Part shown: one piece after another, positions 1-6,896 of the stretch
Numbering within the stretch: the first letter of the stretch is position 1
Layout: every line of letters starts with the position of its first letter
Assembly: GCA_025356735.1 (NCBI GenBank)
Contig: JANXRT010000492.1
Coordinates: forward strand, 1 to 14,551
Reading direction: 5' to 3'
DNA: 14,551 bases
Source: Acetobacteraceae bacterium
GTDB taxonomy: Bacteria; Pseudomonadota; Alphaproteobacteria; Acetobacterales; Acetobacteraceae
Position numbers and translations under genes: made by a program
The notes under the pieces: generated by a model
What the model was told of the DNA's origin: nothing
Seen by the model: the letters and a program-made list of their open reading frames with translations, nothing else
The model's database searches: none

Positions 1-1048
1 CTTCGGTCAGCAGCCGCGACAGCATCAGCTCTATGTTGCGCAGGTGGGCGCGGGCCACGTCGTCGCCGTTGCTTTCGGTCAGCCGGGCGAGAGCCGGGGC
101 TAGGGCGACCTGGCCCTCGCCGATACGCAGCATGAGTTGCTGGCTGGCGCGCAGGGTTTCGGTCAGTCCGCCCATGCGCTCGGCGAGTTGGGCGATGGCT
201 TGGCCGGTTTGCTGACTGCGTTCCTCGCCGCGGGTCAGCACCCGTTGCAGCTGCTCCATGTTCTCGGCGGTTTGTTCGAGCAGCGCCTGGACGTAGGCCG
301 GGACCGAGCCTTCGCCCTCGGCGAGCACGCCGGAGGATAGGCGGGTCAGTCCGGCAAGCCATTCCTCCAGCTCGTTGAAGAAGCGGTTCTGGGCCTGACC
401 GGCGGTGAGGTCGAGGAAGCCCAGCACCAGCGCGCCGGCGAGGCCGAACATCGAGGCGCTGAACGCCGTGCCCATGCCGGCGATCGGCTTCACCAGCCCG
501 GATTTAAGCTGCTCGAACATCAGGTTGACGTCGCCGGAGCCGACCGACATGGAGCCGATCACCTCCGACACCGAGCCGACGGTTTTGAGCAGGCCCCAGA
601 AGGTGCCGAGCAGGCCGAGGAAGATCAGCAGCCCGGTCATGTAGCGGGAAAGCTCGCGGCTTTCGTCGAGGCGGGAGTCGATGCCGTCGAGCAGGCTGCG
701 CATGGCGCCGGCCGACAGGGTGAAGCGGCGGCCTTGCTCATGCTGGCTGTCGCGGGCCGACAGCATGCTGGCCATCGGCGCCAGCAGTTTCGGCGGTGCG
801 GCCTGCTGCGGGCTACCGCCAGCGCGCGCGCGCTGGAAATTCTCCAGCCAGGCAACCTCGGGTCCCAGCCGGATCACTTGGCCCAGGTTCCAGGCTATCC
901 CGATCGCAAGGACAAGGAGAATGAAACTGTTTAAGGCGGGGTTGTTGAGAAACGCGTTGAGCAGCGGCTGCCACAGCAAAGCGAGCATGGCCAGCACGAG
1001 GACAATGAAGATCACCATCCGCAGCAGATAGTTGCGCGGCTCGGTCAT
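1..1048 (-). CDS. MotA/TolQ/ExbB-like proton-channel family membrane protein (C-terminus beyond window)
   Basis: The reading frame is open from an ATG at 1048 to the window edge (349 codons), so the C-terminus is missing. Four hydrophobic helices are visible, at about residues 11-28, 41-58, 138-156 and 189-213. The last two flank a cytoplasmic-loop-like stretch (LLGTFWGLLKTVGSV, then GLVKPIAGMGTAFSASMFGL), which is the typical pattern of the MotA/TolQ/ExbB family, whose members form ion-driven stator channels in the inner membrane. After the last helix comes a long polar, Gln/Glu-rich, probably helical region (residues 215-349) not found in short TolQ/ExbB proteins. The start codon overlaps the stop of the OmpA-like gene as ATGA, which implies translational coupling. 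No flagellar genes are in view, so an envelope role is as likely as a flagellar one. The family call is firm; the cellular role is inferred. Confidence 0.82.
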   Translation of the reverse strand, partial: MTEPRNYLLRMVIFIVLVLAMLALLWQPLLNAFLNNPALNSFILLVLAIGIAWNLGQVIRLGPEVAWLENFQRARAGGSPQQAAPPKLLAPMASMLSARDSQHEQGRRFTLSAGAMRSLLDGIDSRLDESRELSRYMTGLLIFLGLLGTFWGLLKTVGSVSEVIGSMSVGSGDVNLMFEQLKSGLVKPIAGMGTAFSASMFGLAGALVLGFLDLTAGQAQNRFFNELEEWLAGLTRLSSGVLAEGEGSVPAYVQALLEQTAENMEQLQRVLTRGEERSQQTGQAIAQLAERMGGLTETLRASQQLMLRIGEGQVALAPALARLTESNGDDVARAHLRNIELMLSRLLTE

Positions 1049-1827
1049 GGTGTCGCGGACCCGGCTGTCGCCGCTGCCGTGGCGGGCGCATTGGCGCCGA
1101 GCGCCGTCACGTCGGCGCGGTCGGCGGGTCCGGCGCCAGACGCGGTGCCGAGCGCGCGGACGTAAATCCGCGACGACGGCACGCCGGCGCCCATCAGCAC
1201 GCTGCGCACCGATAGGCCGCGCGACAGCGACAGCCGGCGCGCGGTCGAGGGATCCTCTGCGGTGCCAGCCGAGTAGGCCTGGACGTTGAAGGTCGTTGCC
1301 TCGGATTGCGGCACGGTCTGGATGAATTCCTTGAGCGCGGTTTCGCTGGCCGGGCTGAGCTCACCGGCGCCACCGCCGAAGGTGACGCGCAGCCCGCCGG
1401 CGAACGGCGCGCCGCCGCCCTTGGCGGTGGCCGATACCGGCGGCGGCACCAGGGCCGGCACCGGCTGCGGTGTCGGCCCTGGTTGCGGCGGCAGGTTGGC
1501 GGTAGGCGGCGGCGCGGTCGGCAGCGGCGGACGCGATGCCGGCGGATTGGCTGCCGGCGGATTGGCTATCGGCGGATTGGCTATCGGCGCGTTGGCCTGA
1601 GGCCGAGGCGATGCCGAGCGCGCAGGTGCCGCTTGTTTCACGCCAACCGCCGGGTTTGGCTTGGCCGGGCGCGGTTTCGCCGGCGGCCGGACGGGGGGCG
1701 CCGACGGTGGCGGCACCGCGTCCAACGCCTTAAGATCGACCGTGACCTGCGCCGAGGCGGGCACGATATCGCCAGGCGCAATCGACGCAAAAACCAGCAG
1801 GATGGCGGCGAGAGAGGTTTGGCGCAT
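1045..1827 (-). CDS. Secreted proline-rich OmpA-like protein
   Basis: This 260-residue protein starts at the ATG at 1827. That start gives a clean signal peptide (MRQTSLAAILLVFASIAPGD, probable cleavage after ASA at residue 26). A longer frame from a TTG at 1866 only adds polar residues in front of it. Residues 36-135 are an extremely Pro/Ala-rich linker containing ANPP(I/A) repeats. Residues 146-241 resemble an OmpA C-terminal peptidoglycan-binding domain: a beta-strand (LRVTF), then LSPASETALKEF, then LSRGLSVRSVLMGAGVPSSRIYVRALG, matching the usual LSxxRAxxVxxxLxxxGV...RI pattern. It probably sits in the periplasm and reaches the peptidoglycan. It overlaps the MotA-like gene by 4 bp (ATGA), suggesting that the two products work together. 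The OmpA-like fold is judged by eye, and the canonical Asp ligand is not certain. Confidence 0.75.
   Translation of the reverse strand: MRQTSLAAILLVFASIAPGDIVPASAQVTVDLKALDAVPPPSAPPVRPPAKPRPAKPNPAVGVKQAAPARSASPRPQANAPIANPPIANPPAANPPASRPPLPTAPPPTANLPPQPGPTPQPVPALVPPPVSATAKGGGAPFAGGLRVTFGGGAGELSPASETALKEFIQTVPQSEATTFNVQAYSAGTAEDPSTARRLSLSRGLSVRSVLMGAGVPSSRIYVRALGTASGAGPADRADVTALGANAPATAAATAGSATP
1538..1597 (-). repeat. Four tandem 15-bp units coding a proline-rich linker
   Basis: Four consecutive 15-bp units (1538-1552, 1553-1567, 1568-1582, 1583-1597) have the plus-strand core GGCGGATTGGCT; the last unit is diverged (GGCGCGTTGGCC). Read on the minus strand they encode PIANPPIANPPAANPPA-type pentapeptides in the linker of the OmpA-like protein. 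The unit length is a multiple of three, so gain or loss of units would change linker length without a frameshift. Confidence 0.85.
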
Positions 1828-1880
1828 ACAACTCGGCATCCTAGTTGACGGAGCCAGCGTGCTCAACCTTGGAGCGTGTT

Positions 1881-2714
1881 TCAGCCGCCACGCATGGCGG
1901 ATTGGCCGTCGATCACCGCCGCCAGCAGCTTTTCGTACAGATGCGGGTTGCTGGCGACCACGTTGCCGGTGTCGCGCGGCTCGCCGCCGCCCGGGTCGTT
2001 GGCATAACCGCCGGCCTCACGCACCAGCAGCAGCCCCGATGCCATGTCCCAGCGCTGGATGCCAAGCTCCCAGTAGCCGTCGTAGCGTCCGGCGGCGACC
2101 CAGGCGAGGTCCAGCGCCGCGGCGCCGAACCGGCGGATGCCGGCGACCTGCGGCATCAGCGCGCCGAGCGTTCGCGCGAACGCCAGTCTCCGGGACGGGT
2201 CCACCGCGGCGAATGGGATGCCGGTGGCGAACACCGCATCCTTGAACTCGCGCCGCGCCGAAACTCGCAATCGGCGCTCGTTGAGGAAGGCGCCGCCGCC
2301 TTTTTCCGCCCAGAACAGCTCGTCCACGGCCGGCGCATAGACCATCCCGGCGGTGAGCTCGGAGCTGCCGTCCGGCAGCCGCCGTTCCAGCGCGATCGAG
2401 ATGCCCCAATGCGGGATGCCGTGCAGGAAGTTGGTGGTGCCGTCAAGCGGATCGACCACCCAGCGCCAAGCCCAGTTATCGGAACCCGAAGCGCCGGATT
2501 CCTCCATCAGGAAGGCGTAGCCGGGCCGCGCCTTGGTCAGCTCCTCACGCAATATCGCCTCGGCGCGCAGATCGGCCTGGGAAACGAAATCGGAGGGTCC
2601 CTTGACGCTGACCTGAAGTTGCTCGACCTCATTGAAGTCCCGCAGCAGACGCTTTGCCGCCTTCTGGGCCGCGTTGGCCATCACCGTCATGTGGGGGGAA
2701 AGGCGGAGCGCCAT
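1881..2714 (-). CDS. suhB: Inositol monophosphatase family protein (SuhB-like)
   Basis: This 277-residue protein belongs to the inositol-phosphatase/FBPase-like superfamily, which uses Mg2+ to hydrolyse sugar or inositol phosphates. The metal-binding elements are all visible: EES at 71-73, the signature VDPLDGTTNF with Asp88 and Asp91, and the C-terminal motif WDMASG (Trp222-Asp223) followed by LLVREAGG. Length is normal for the family. The ATG at 2714 lies 14 bp after the efp stop, so it is probably cotranscribed with efp. A second ATG eight codons on (2690) is possible because neither has a strong ribosome site. The substrate cannot be told from sequence: it may be inositol-1-phosphate, another sugar phosphate or a nucleotide, and SuhB also has a ribosomal-RNA antitermination role in E. 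coli. The gene symbol is therefore tentative. Confidence 0.93.
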   Translation of the reverse strand: MALRLSPHMTVMANAAQKAAKRLLRDFNEVEQLQVSVKGPSDFVSQADLRAEAILREELTKARPGYAFLMEESGASGSDNWAWRWVVDPLDGTTNFLHGIPHWGISIALERRLPDGSSELTAGMVYAPAVDELFWAEKGGGAFLNERRLRVSARREFKDAVFATGIPFAAVDPSRRLAFARTLGALMPQVAGIRRFGAAALDLAWVAAGRYDGYWELGIQRWDMASGLLLVREAGGYANDPGGGEPRDTGNVVASNPHLYEKLLAAVIDGQSAMRGG

Positions 2715-2728
2715 CTATGGAGTTCCGG

Positions 2729-3295
2729 CTACTTGCGCGCCCGCTCGACATAGGTCGCGTCCTCGGTGCGCACGACGATGCGCTCGCCGGCCTCGATGAA
2801 CGGCGGCACGTCGGTCTTGACGCCGTTGGACAGCTTGGCCGGCTTGTAGGACGACGAAGCGGTCTGGCCCTTGACCACCGGATCGGCCTCGACGACTTCC
2901 AGGATAACGGTTGCAGGCAGGTGCACCGCAACCACGTCGCCCTCGACCAGGTCGCACTCGACCTTCATGTTGTCCTGCAGGAACGGCGCCGCCTCGCCCA
3001 GCAGCGCGAGGGGAACGATGGTCTGCTCGAACGTCTCGTCGTCCAGCAGCACGATGTTGTCGCCGTCGGCGTAGGAGTAGGTGAAGTCCTTGTTGTCGGT
3101 CATCAGCCGCTCGACCGTGTCGGCGGTGCGCCAGCGCTCGTTGGTCTTGTTGCCGGTGCGCAGGTTGCGCATCTCGACCTGGATGAAAGCGCCGCCCTTG
3201 CCCGGCGTGATGATCTGCTGCTTCAGCACCGTCCACCGGTTGCCTTCATGCTCGATCACCTGGCCGGCACGAATGAGGTTCGCCTGCTGCTTCAT
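2729..3295 (-). CDS. efp: Translation elongation factor P
   Basis: This 188-residue protein matches the normal EF-P length. It has the N-terminal KOW-like domain with PGKG at residues 31-34 (Lys33 is the position that is beta-lysylated in E. coli EF-P), followed by two OB-type domains (for example DNIVLLDDETFEQTIVP and the C-terminal GERIVVRTEDATYVER). EF-P relieves ribosomes stalled at consecutive prolines. The frame is open further upstream (to 3565) but that part runs antiparallel to nothing known and lies inside epmB in another frame, so the ATG at 3295 (MKQQANLIRAG) is chosen. It lies 40 bp after the epmB stop. No strong Shine-Dalgarno sequence precedes it. The neighbouring lysine aminomutase supports lysine modification of Lys33. 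The very proline-rich OmpA-like protein two genes downstream would be an obvious EF-P client. Confidence 0.96.
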   Translation of the reverse strand: MKQQANLIRAGQVIEHEGNRWTVLKQQIITPGKGGAFIQVEMRNLRTGNKTNERWRTADTVERLMTDNKDFTYSYADGDNIVLLDDETFEQTIVPLALLGEAAPFLQDNMKVECDLVEGDVVAVHLPATVILEVVEADPVVKGQTASSSYKPAKLSNGVKTDVPPFIEAGERIVVRTEDATYVERARK

Positions 3296-3335
3296 CGGGA
3301 GCGCTCGTCTGGTAAATTTTAGGGGGTGCGGCTGT

Positions 3336-4373
3336 CTAGCCCGAAGCGTTTGGCGCGGCAAGTTTGTGGGAAACTTCGGATGGGTCCCGCACGGTGTCGC
3401 CGTCCAGGTAATCCGGCCCGATCGGCACCTTGCCATGGCCGCCCGGGATGTCGAGCACGTAGGTTGGCCAGGCCAGCCCGGTGACGCGGCCGCGGAGTGC
3501 GGCCAGCAACGCCCGGCCGGTTGCGATCGGCACATGGAAGCGCGCCGTGCCGGGTGCCGGGTCAAGCTGGTGCAGGTAATAGGGCTTCACCCGGGCTGCC
3601 AGCATCGCGCGGAACAGGCTTTCCAGCGCCTCGACGCTGTCGTTGACGCCGGCCAGCAGCACCGACTGGCCCAGAACTGGAATACCCCGCAACTGTACGC
3701 GTCGTAATGCCTCGCGCGCGGCGGGCGTGAACTCGCGGGCATGGTTGGCATGGACCACCAGCCAGAGCGGCTTCTCGGTCACCATCACGTCCGCCAGCGC
3801 GTCATCCAGCTTTGCCGGATCGGCAACCGGCAGGCGCGAATGGATGCGCAGCGTCTGGACGTGCGGGATCGCCGACAGGGCGGCAAGGATGGCACCCAAC
3901 CGGCGCGGCGACAGCATCAGCGGATCGCCGCCGGTGAGGATGATTTCGGATATTGCCGGCCGCTGCGCGAACCACTCATAGGCCGCCGCCAGCTCGGCGT
4001 CGGTCAGCAGCCCGCCATCCGGGCCGACATGTTCGCGCCGGAAGCAGAACCGGCAATAGACCGGGCAGATCAGCAACGGCTTGAGCAAGGCGCGGTCGGC
4101 ATAGCGGTGCACGACGCCGCGGATCGGCGACAGCGCATCGTCGCCGATCGGGTCACCGCGCTCGTGATCGGCGGTGACGAGTTCAGCCGCGTCCGGGACA
4201 AATTGCCGGCCGATCGGATCGTGCGGATGCTCGATCAGGGCGCGCATGGCCGGTGGGATTGCCACGGCATAACGACGCTCGACGGCGGCGATATCAGGCG
4301 TTGCATCAGGGTGAATAAGCCCAGCCACAAGCAACGCCTCAGCACTCCGAATCGTAAGAAGATGCGCGTCCAG
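3336..4373 (-). CDS. epmB: EF-P beta-lysylation protein EpmB (lysine 2,3-aminomutase-like, radical SAM)
   Basis: The radical-SAM cluster motif CPVYCRFC is clear (Cys103, Cys107, Cys110 if counted from 4373). It is followed by ILTGGDPLML, LRIHSRLPV and a C-terminal YVLDIPGGHGK whose lysine (about 315) is the expected pyridoxal-phosphate ligand. Such enzymes convert (S)-alpha-lysine to (R)-beta-lysine, which in E. coli EpmA attaches to EF-P. Adjacency to efp supports EpmB over a catabolic aminomutase. No EpmA gene is in the window. The start is uncertain: the first conventional codon is TTG at 4334, but the upstream frame LDAHLLTIRSAEA reads on without a stop and looks like the normal N-terminus of the family. 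A CTG at 4373 preceded by a weak GGGGAT is the proposed start, giving 345 residues. Confidence 0.9.
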   Translation of the reverse strand: MDAHLLTIRSAEALLVAGLIHPDATPDIAAVERRYAVAIPPAMRALIEHPHDPIGRQFVPDAAELVTADHERGDPIGDDALSPIRGVVHRYADRALLKPLLICPVYCRFCFRREHVGPDGGLLTDAELAAAYEWFAQRPAISEIILTGGDPLMLSPRRLGAILAALSAIPHVQTLRIHSRLPVADPAKLDDALADVMVTEKPLWLVVHANHAREFTPAAREALRRVQLRGIPVLGQSVLLAGVNDSVEALESLFRAMLAARVKPYYLHQLDPAPGTARFHVPIATGRALLAALRGRVTGLAWPTYVLDIPGGHGKVPIGPDYLDGDTVRDPSEVSHKLAAPNASG

Positions 4374-4400
4374 GACGCTATCCCCGTTGCTTGAAGGTGG

Positions 4401-4426
4401 GGCGGGGTATGGGGCAGAGCCCCATG
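4401..4426 (-). repeat. GC-rich palindromic repeat, copy 1 (just after folE)
   Basis: On the minus strand this 26-bp element begins CATGGGGCTCTGCCCCAT and ends ACCCCGCC. It matches the element at 8319-8344 at 23 of 26 positions. It contains a perfect 7-bp stem with a 3-base loop (4409-4425). It starts 3 bp after the folE stop and lies in the same sense orientation as folE, between folE and epmB. It could act as an RNA hairpin at the folE 3' end. There is no T-run, so it is not a classic intrinsic terminator. Confidence 0.75.
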
Positions 4427-4429
4427 TTT

Positions 4430-5056
4430 CTACGCTTCCAAGAAAGCACCACGATTACCAATCAGCGCCATGACCTCTCGCCGGGTAGCCGGATTGTCGC
4501 GGAACTCGCCCAGCATGCGGCTGGTGACCATCGACACGCCCGGCTTGTGCACGCCGCGGGTGCTCATGCACTGGTGCGCCGCCTCGATCACCACCGCGAC
4601 GCCGCGCGGCTGCAGCACCTGCTGGATGGTATTGGCGATCTGCGCGGTCAGCTTCTCCTGGATCTGAAGACGCTGCGAGTAGGCATCCACCACGCGCGCC
4701 AGCTTGCTGATGCCGACAACGCGGCGATGCGGCAGGTAGGCGACATGGGCGCGGCCAATGATCGGCAGCATGTGGTGCTCGCAATGGCTTTCGAGCCGGA
4801 TGTCGCGCAGCAGCACGATCTCGTCGTAACCATCGGTTTCCTCGAAGGTGCGTTCCAGGAGCACCACCGGATCGACATGGTAGCCGGCGAAGAACTCCTC
4901 GTAGGACCGCACGACGCGGGCCGGCGTGTCGCGCAGGCCCTCGCGGGTCGGGTCGTCCCCCGCCCATTCGAGCAGCACGCGGACGGCGGCTTCGGCTTCT
5001 TCCCGGGTCGGACGAGGCACTGAGGCGACAGGCTTCGCGGGGCTGATGATGTTCAC
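4430..5056 (-). CDS. folE: GTP cyclohydrolase I
   Basis: This 208-residue enzyme catalyses the first step of tetrahydrofolate synthesis, GTP to 7,8-dihydroneopterin triphosphate. The zinc-site residues are present: ESHCEHHM gives Cys92 and His95, and AHQCMSTRG gives Cys163. The 71-residue spacing between the two cysteines equals that of E. coli FolE (110 and 181). Other family blocks visible are GLRDTPARV, GRAHVAYLPH and VVGISKLARVVD. The start is a GTG at 5056 with a good Shine-Dalgarno AGGAG nine bases upstream. A candidate promoter lies in the 94-bp gap after apaG. It is followed at once by a palindromic repeat and then epmB, with which it may share a transcript. Confidence 0.96.
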   Translation of the reverse strand: MNIISPAKPVASVPRPTREEAEAAVRVLLEWAGDDPTREGLRDTPARVVRSYEEFFAGYHVDPVVLLERTFEETDGYDEIVLLRDIRLESHCEHHMLPIIGRAHVAYLPHRRVVGISKLARVVDAYSQRLQIQEKLTAQIANTIQQVLQPRGVAVVIEAAHQCMSTRGVHKPGVSMVTSRMLGEFRDNPATRREVMALIGNRGAFLEA

Positions 5057-5113
5057 GCGGCGAAACTCCTGAACCGATGCTGGACGAGGCCGAAGGGCAG
5101 CCAGCTTGCCGAT

Positions 5114-5141
5114 ATGTTAGAATTTCGCATCGAACGCGCAA
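5114..5141 (-). promoter_or_regulatory. Candidate folE promoter
   Basis: On the minus strand, TTGCGC (5141-5136) and TAACAT (5119-5114) are separated by 16 bp. They lie in an AT-enriched pocket between the apaG stop and the folE start, about 58 bp before the GTG. The match to sigma-70 consensus is moderate. Confidence 0.35.
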
Positions 5142-5150
5142 GCCGGCGGT

Positions 5151-5555
5151 TCAGTGGACCCGGCCGCCCTGGTGCGGGCTGTCGAGGCTGAAGGCCGGGA
5201 TTGCCACGTCGAAATTCTCGCCCGACGCCGGCGCCACCATGTGATAGGCGCCGACCATGAAGCCGGACGGGGTCTCGAGCGGGGTGCCGGAGGTGTATTC
5301 AAACTCGCCGCCCGGCTCCAGCACCGGCTGCTCGCCGATCACGCCCGGGCCATGGACATCCTGCGTCCGGCCCCGCGCGTCGGTGATCCGCCAGGTGCGG
5401 CGCAGCAGCTGCACCGGCTCAAGGCCCTGGTTCTCGATCCGGACGCGGTAGGCCCAGACGAACCTGCCCTCCTCCGGCTTCGACTGGTCCTCAAGATAGA
5501 AGGACCGCACGGAGACGCGCACGCCGCGGGTGGTCTTGGAATAATCGTCGCTCAT
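5151..5555 (-). CDS. apaG: ApaG domain protein
   Basis: This 134-residue protein is a single ApaG domain, an immunoglobulin-like beta fold. Visible family features are the N-terminal strand VRVSVRSFYLEDQS, then RFVWAYRVRIENQG, LLRRTWRITDARGRTQDVHGPGVIGEQPV with the glycine-rich turn, and PSGFMVGAYHMV. ApaG in enterobacteria was linked to cobalt resistance and magnesium efflux, and the domain also occurs in F-box proteins; its biochemical role is unsettled. The ATG at 5555 is only 2 bp after the metZ stop (TGA with GAGG next to the start), so it is almost certainly translated from the metZ transcript and may therefore share SAM-dependent control. Confidence 0.93.
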   Translation of the reverse strand: MSDDYSKTTRGVRVSVRSFYLEDQSKPEEGRFVWAYRVRIENQGLEPVQLLRRTWRITDARGRTQDVHGPGVIGEQPVLEPGGEFEYTSGTPLETPSGFMVGAYHMVAPASGENFDVAIPAFSLDSPHQGGRVH

Positions 5556-5557
5556 CC

Positions 5558-6814
5558 TCAGGCGATGATCGCCGCAACGACGCGAGATTTCAAGGCTGGC
5601 GAATTCAAGGGCGTTGCGGCATCGGCCCGCAGGTTCGCCAGGCCGCGCGCCAGATCATCCTGCAGGTCGAGCACGTCCTCCAACCCGACCGAGAGCCGCA
5701 CGACACCGTCGGTGATGCCCAGCCGGGCACGCTCCTCCGCGCCGATGCGCATGTGTGTGGTGGTGGCTGGATGGGTGACCAGCGACTTGGAATCGCCCAG
5801 GTTGTTCGAGACCGCGATCAGTTGGAAGCCGTTCATCACGGCGAAGGCGCCCGCCTTGCCGCCCTCGACCTCGAACGTCACCAGCGTGCCGCCGCCCGAC
5901 ATCTGCGCCCTCGCCAGCGAGTGCTGCGGGTGGTCGGCCCGGGTCGGGTACAGCACCTGCGTGATGCCAGGCTGGTTCGCCAGGAAGTCGGCCAGGATCG
6001 CCGCCGACCGGCTGGCAGCATCGACCCGCAAAGCCAGGGTCTCCAATCCTTTCAGCAGCAGCCAGGCGTTGAACGGCGACAGGGTCGGCCCGGTGTTGCG
6101 GGTGAACGGCTGCAGAACGTCGGTGATCCACTTGGCGCTGCCGAGCACCGCGCCACCCATGGCGCGGCCTTGGCCGTCGATATGCTTGGTGCAGGAATAG
6201 ACCACGACATCGGCGCCGAGCCGCAGCGGCTGCTGCAGCAGCGGCGTCGCGAACACGTTGTCCACCACGACGATGGCGCCCGCTTCGTGCGCAAGATCGC
6301 ACACAGCTCGGACATCGACGATCTCCAGCATCGGGTTGGATGGGGTTTCCAGCAGCACCAGGTTGGCTGGCCGCGACAACGCCGCGCGCCATTGTTCCAG
6401 ATCGCCGCCATCGACGAACTCGGTCGCGATGCCGAATTTCGGCAGCAGCGTCGCGACCAGCCAGTAACACGATCCGAACAGCGCGCGCGACGCTACAACG
6501 CGGTCGCCGGCCTTGAGATGGGACAGCATCGCGGCGTTGACCGCGGCCATGCCGGTCGCGGTGACGACGCAGGCCTCGGCGCCCTCGATGTCGGCCAGGC
6601 GCTGTTCGAGCATGGCGACGGTCGGGTTGCCGAACCGCGAATACTGATAGTGTTGCACGGTGCCGGCAAAGGTCGCCTCGGCCTGCTCGGCGTCGTCATA
6701 GACGAAGCCGGAGGTCAGGAAGATCGCCTCCGAGGTCTCGCCATGCTGGCTGCGCGAGGTGCCGCCATGCACGAGCCGGGAGGCGGGACGGAGATTTGGG
6801 GGAACGATGGTCAT
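5558..6814 (-). CDS. metZ: O-succinylhomoserine sulfhydrylase
   Basis: This 418-residue PLP enzyme is of the Cys/Met metabolism family (cystathionine gamma-synthase fold). The PLP lysine is Lys210 in the block YSCTKHIDGQGRAMGG, preceded by VVDNVFATPLLQQPL. The YSRFGNPT block (58-65) and ETPSNP (156-161) are also typical. MetZ condenses O-succinylhomoserine with sulfide to give homocysteine, the direct sulfhydrylation route to methionine. The TKHIDGQGRAMGG segment and overall length favour MetZ over MetB or MetY, but an O-acetylhomoserine substrate cannot be excluded. The ATG at 6814 is preceded by a long leader with a SAM-II riboswitch, which independently supports a methionine role. apaG follows 2 bp downstream. 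Confidence 0.93.
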   Translation of the reverse strand: MTIVPPNLRPASRLVHGGTSRSQHGETSEAIFLTSGFVYDDAEQAEATFAGTVQHYQYSRFGNPTVAMLEQRLADIEGAEACVVTATGMAAVNAAMLSHLKAGDRVVASRALFGSCYWLVATLLPKFGIATEFVDGGDLEQWRAALSRPANLVLLETPSNPMLEIVDVRAVCDLAHEAGAIVVVDNVFATPLLQQPLRLGADVVVYSCTKHIDGQGRAMGGAVLGSAKWITDVLQPFTRNTGPTLSPFNAWLLLKGLETLALRVDAASRSAAILADFLANQPGITQVLYPTRADHPQHSLARAQMSGGGTLVTFEVEGGKAGAFAVMNGFQLIAVSNNLGDSKSLVTHPATTTHMRIGAEERARLGITDGVVRLSVGLEDVLDLQDDLARGLANLRADAATPLNSPALKSRVVAAIIA

Positions 6815-6896
6815 GGAGCCTGGCCCTTCTGGTTGGGCCGACCGTGGAGCAGTGACGACGCCGGATCGAGGCTCCTGTCGTGGAGCGGCTACGCAC
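6815..6896 (-). promoter_or_regulatory. metZ leader with competing stems at the ribosome site
   Basis: Between the riboswitch and the metZ ATG the RNA has GGAGCCU (6875-6869), perfectly complementary to AGGCUCC (6821-6815), which abuts the start codon and contains the only nearby AGG. The same GGAGC can instead pair with GCUCC at 6886-6882 (loop ACGACA) or with GCUCC at 6850-6846. A further small hairpin, GGCCC/GGGCC (6822-6839), lies directly upstream. These alternatives could form an expression platform that hides or frees the start. The pairings are seen in the sequence; the regulatory role is inferred. Confidence 0.45.

Noticed and set aside
1538..1597. CRISPR-like array
   Set aside because: The units are contiguous 15-bp coding repeats without spacers.
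1845..2753. 302-codon plus-strand frame
   Set aside because: Antisense to the inositol-monophosphatase gene, whose catalytic motifs are intact; the composition is that of a shadow frame.
3296..3565. 90-residue N-terminal extension of EF-P
   Set aside because: The extension overlaps epmB out of frame and is not EF-P-like; the family N-terminus begins at the ATG at 3295.
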